From Cryomorphaceae bacterium (GTDB taxonomy: Bacteria > Bacteroidota > Bacteroidia > Flavobacteriales > BACL11), in contig CATEYX010000021.1 in the NCBI GenBank assembly GCA_949511925.1, positions 1 through 7,129 on the forward strand: 7,129 bases of DNA, read 5' to 3'. Numbering within the stretch: the stretch's first letter is position 1; each line of letters opens with the position of its first letter. Of this stretch, positions 5,493 through 7,129 are shown piece by piece. Under the pieces are notes generated by a model. That model did not search any database. It was given only the letters and a program-made list of their open reading frames with translations, and was not told where the DNA came from. Both the position numbers and the translations under genes were made by a program.

Positions 5493-6494
5493 ATGACTGA
5501 AATAGTACAAACCGATTTAAAAGAATTAAACGAAAAGATAAACAAGGAAAGCGCTATAATTGATATGCTGATGCTAGAACTCAACAAAGTAATTGTTGGG
5601 CAGAAACACATGAGCGAACGCCTTTTGGTTGCATTGCTTTCTAACGGACATATCCTGTTGGAAGGAGTGCCTGGATTGGCAAAAACACTAGCCATAAGCA
5701 CACTTGCCAAAACAATTGATGCAAAATTTAGTCGTTTGCAATTTACACCTGATTTGTTACCTGCCGATATTATCGGAACACAAATATACAGTCCTAAAAA
5801 CGAAACTTTCTCAGTAAAAAAAGGACCTATATTCGCTAACTTTATTCTAGCAGATGAGATAAACCGTGCTCCTGCCAAGGTACAATCAGCACTCCTTGAA
5901 GCAATGCAGGAACGCCAAGTAACCATTGGTGGCGAATCCTTTCCTTTAGACAAACCGTTCCTAGTAATGGCAACTCAAAATCCTGTTGAACAGGAAGGAA
6001 CTTACCCATTACCTGAAGCACAAGTGGATAGGTTTATGTTAAAAGTAGTAATTGACTACCCGAAAAAGGAAGAAGAGAAAATGATTATTCGCAATAACTT
6101 GGCAAAAACTTTCCCAACTGCCAATACAGTACTAAAAACGGATGCTATAATTCGTGCTCGTGATTTAGTAAAGGAAGTATACATGGACGAAAAGATTGAG
6201 CAATACATTATTGATATTGTATTTGCTACAAGGTATCCTGAACAATACGGATTAGCAAAATTTAAGGATATGATTTCTTTTGGAGGTTCGCCAAGAGCAA
6301 GTATTAACTTAGCAGCTGCAAGTAAAGCTTATGCTTTTATAAAGCGTAGAGGTTATGTGATTCCTGAAGATGTACGTGCACTTTGTCATGATGTATTGCG
6401 CCATAGGATTGGACTTACTTATGAAGCAGAAGCTGAAAATATTACTTCAGAAGACATTATTACTGAAATTTTAAATGCAGTAGAGATTCCGTAA
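5493..6494 (+). CDS. MoxR-family AAA+ ATPase
   Basis: A 333-residue AAA+ ATPase of the MoxR family. These act as chaperone-like ATPases with von Willebrand A partners, and in Bacteroidota they head the bat (aerotolerance-type) operon. Motifs counted from ATG 5493: Walker A GVPGLAKT (58-65), Walker B ILADEINRAP (118-127; Asp121, Glu122), sensor 1 ATQNP (160-164), putative Arg finger in VDRF (178-181), sensor 2 GGSPRAS (264-270; Arg268), and the C-terminal lid with RGYVIPEDV (286-294). All key residues are present and the length is usual. An in-frame TTG at 5442 would add 17 residues, but it lies inside the promoter upstream of the likely transcription start, so I chose the ATG. It is followed after 75 bases by the DUF58 gene on the same strand, the usual partner. 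Very confident of family; the exact client is unknown. Confidence 0.95.
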   Translation: MTEIVQTDLKELNEKINKESAIIDMLMLELNKVIVGQKHMSERLLVALLSNGHILLEGVPGLAKTLAISTLAKTIDAKFSRLQFTPDLLPADIIGTQIYSPKNETFSVKKGPIFANFILADEINRAPAKVQSALLEAMQERQVTIGGESFPLDKPFLVMATQNPVEQEGTYPLPEAQVDRFMLKVVIDYPKKEEEKMIIRNNLAKTFPTANTVLKTDAIIRARDLVKEVYMDEKIEQYIIDIVFATRYPEQYGLAKFKDMISFGGSPRASINLAAASKAYAFIKRRGYVIPEDVRALCHDVLRHRIGLTYEAEAENITSEDIITEILNAVEIP

Positions 6495-6514
6495 ATTAAA
6501 CAATAAACTGCTTA

Positions 6515-6534
6515 GCTGTTAGCCAATAGACAGC
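6515..6534. other. Small hairpin in the MoxR-DUF58 gap
   Basis: GCTGTT (6515-6520) can pair with GACAGC (6529-6534; five Watson-Crick pairs plus one G-T) around an 8-base loop, in the 75-base gap between the two genes. There is no T-run after it, so it is unlikely to be a true terminator; it might modulate or process the message. It could also be a chance fold. Confidence 0.25.
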
Positions 6535-6569
6535 AACTAATAAGTAATAACTAAAAAACAGTAATCAGC

Positions 6570-7129
6570 TTGAGCACCTCAGCACTTTTAAAAAAAGTTC
6601 GTAAGATTGAGATAAAAACCAAAGGACTCTCTAACCATATTTTTGCTGGAGAATACCATACGGCTTTTAAAGGGAAAGGCATGGCTTTTTCAGAAGTGCG
6701 CGAATACCAACCAGGGGATGATATTCGCTCAATTGACTGGAATGTGACTGCTCGATATAACTCTCCATTTGTAAAAGTATTTGAGGAAGAAAGAGAGATG
6801 ACCGTCATGTTACTGATTGATGTTTCAGCATCAGGTAATTTCGGAACTCAGGAACAATTTAAAAGAGAACTAGCTACTGAATTGGCCGCTATACTGGCCT
6901 TTTCAGCTATTAAAAACAATGACAAGGTAGGCGTTATTTTCTTTACGGACAAGGTAGAACAATTTATTCCTCCTAAAAAAGGAAAAAGCCATATTCTAAG
7001 AATTATTCGTGAAGTATTGGCTTTTCAGCCAACAGGAAAAGGCACTGATATTGCAGGCGCTTTAGAATATTTTTCAGCTGTGATTAAGAAAAGAAGTATC
7101 TGCTTTATTCTCTCTGATTTTATGAGTAA
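6570..7129 (+). CDS. DUF58 domain protein (von Willebrand A-like), 3' end cut by the window
   Basis: The first 186 residues of a DUF58 protein; family members are usually about 290 residues, so roughly a third is missing at the right edge. The start is TTG at 6570 (TTG AGC ACC): the only stop upstream in frame is at 6552-6554, no ATG or GTG start lies between, and the first in-frame ATG (6681) would remove conserved sequence such as SNHIFAGEYHTAFKGKG (21-37). The hallmark FSEVREYQPGDDIRSIDWN (40-58) is intact. A von Willebrand A-like fold follows with the metal-site motif DVSAS (84-88), a possible second metal residue at GTD (158-160), and FILSDF (179-184). It should partner the MoxR ATPase just upstream; BatA/BatB-like genes are expected next. 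No clear ribosome site other than A-rich sequence. Confidence 0.92.
   Translation, partial: MSTSALLKKVRKIEIKTKGLSNHIFAGEYHTAFKGKGMAFSEVREYQPGDDIRSIDWNVTARYNSPFVKVFEEEREMTVMLLIDVSASGNFGTQEQFKRELATELAAILAFSAIKNNDKVGVIFFTDKVEQFIPPKKGKSHILRIIREVLAFQPTGKGTDIAGALEYFSAVIKKRSICFILSDFMS

Noticed and set aside
5324..5953. Long open frame on the minus strand (209 codons) across the MoxR start region
   Set aside because: It is antisense to the clearly conserved MoxR gene and its promoter, and its translation is Ser/Cys/Ile-rich with no recognisable domain.
6551..6808. Minus-strand open frame of 85 codons
   Set aside because: Antisense to the conserved N-terminal part of the DUF58 gene.
1..7129. tRNA, rRNA, CRISPR array, insertion sequence or prophage genes
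   Set aside because: I saw no cloverleaf-like sequence, no spaced direct repeats, and no transposase or integrase motifs on either strand.

Overview
The window looks like a chromosomal piece of an AT-rich Bacteroidota, most likely a flavobacterium-like marine or environmental member. Four things support this. The secreted proteins have Bacteroidota-style signal peptides that end just before a Gln. Two of them share a type IX secretion-like C-terminal tail. There are no Shine-Dalgarno sequences, only A-rich leaders. Matches to the Bacteroidota -7 promoter consensus TAnnTTTG sit in front of nearly every transcription unit. Genus-level placement is not possible from sequence alone.

Left part, minus strand: the first 71 codons of a secreted choice-of-anchor-L-like protein run off the left edge. 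Next comes a two-gene unit, truA (tRNA pseudouridine synthase A) followed by a 595-residue MsbA-type ABC exporter half-transporter. The truA stop codon directly abuts the exporter start codon (TAAATG), so the two are probably translationally coupled.

Middle part, plus strand from about 2860: a promoter drives a short, apparently frame-disrupted gene of lysine-rich sequence. Its first 25 residues resemble the opening of Bacteroidota zinc-ribbon proteins of the DUF4379 type. Then follow a DUF983 zinc-ribbon membrane protein and a two-gene operon of secreted proteins, one DUF1566/Lcl-like and one of unknown fold. The two have unrelated bodies but end in the same 39-residue tail (19 of 39 identical, no gaps).

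Right part: a 196-base intergenic region carries a short palindromic CATTGCGAA-type intergenic repeat and a strong TTTG-N19-TAAATTTG promoter. This promoter opens a MoxR-family AAA+ ATPase plus DUF58 (von Willebrand A-like) pair, the usual start of the Bacteroidota Bat (aerotolerance-type) operon. The DUF58 gene starts at TTG and is cut by the right edge.

The housekeeping and Bat modules are ordinary. The most interesting signals are the modular tail shared by the two adjacent secreted proteins, the broken gene between truA and DUF983, and promoters so close to start codons that several transcripts should be leaderless. I did not find a convincing new multi-gene system.
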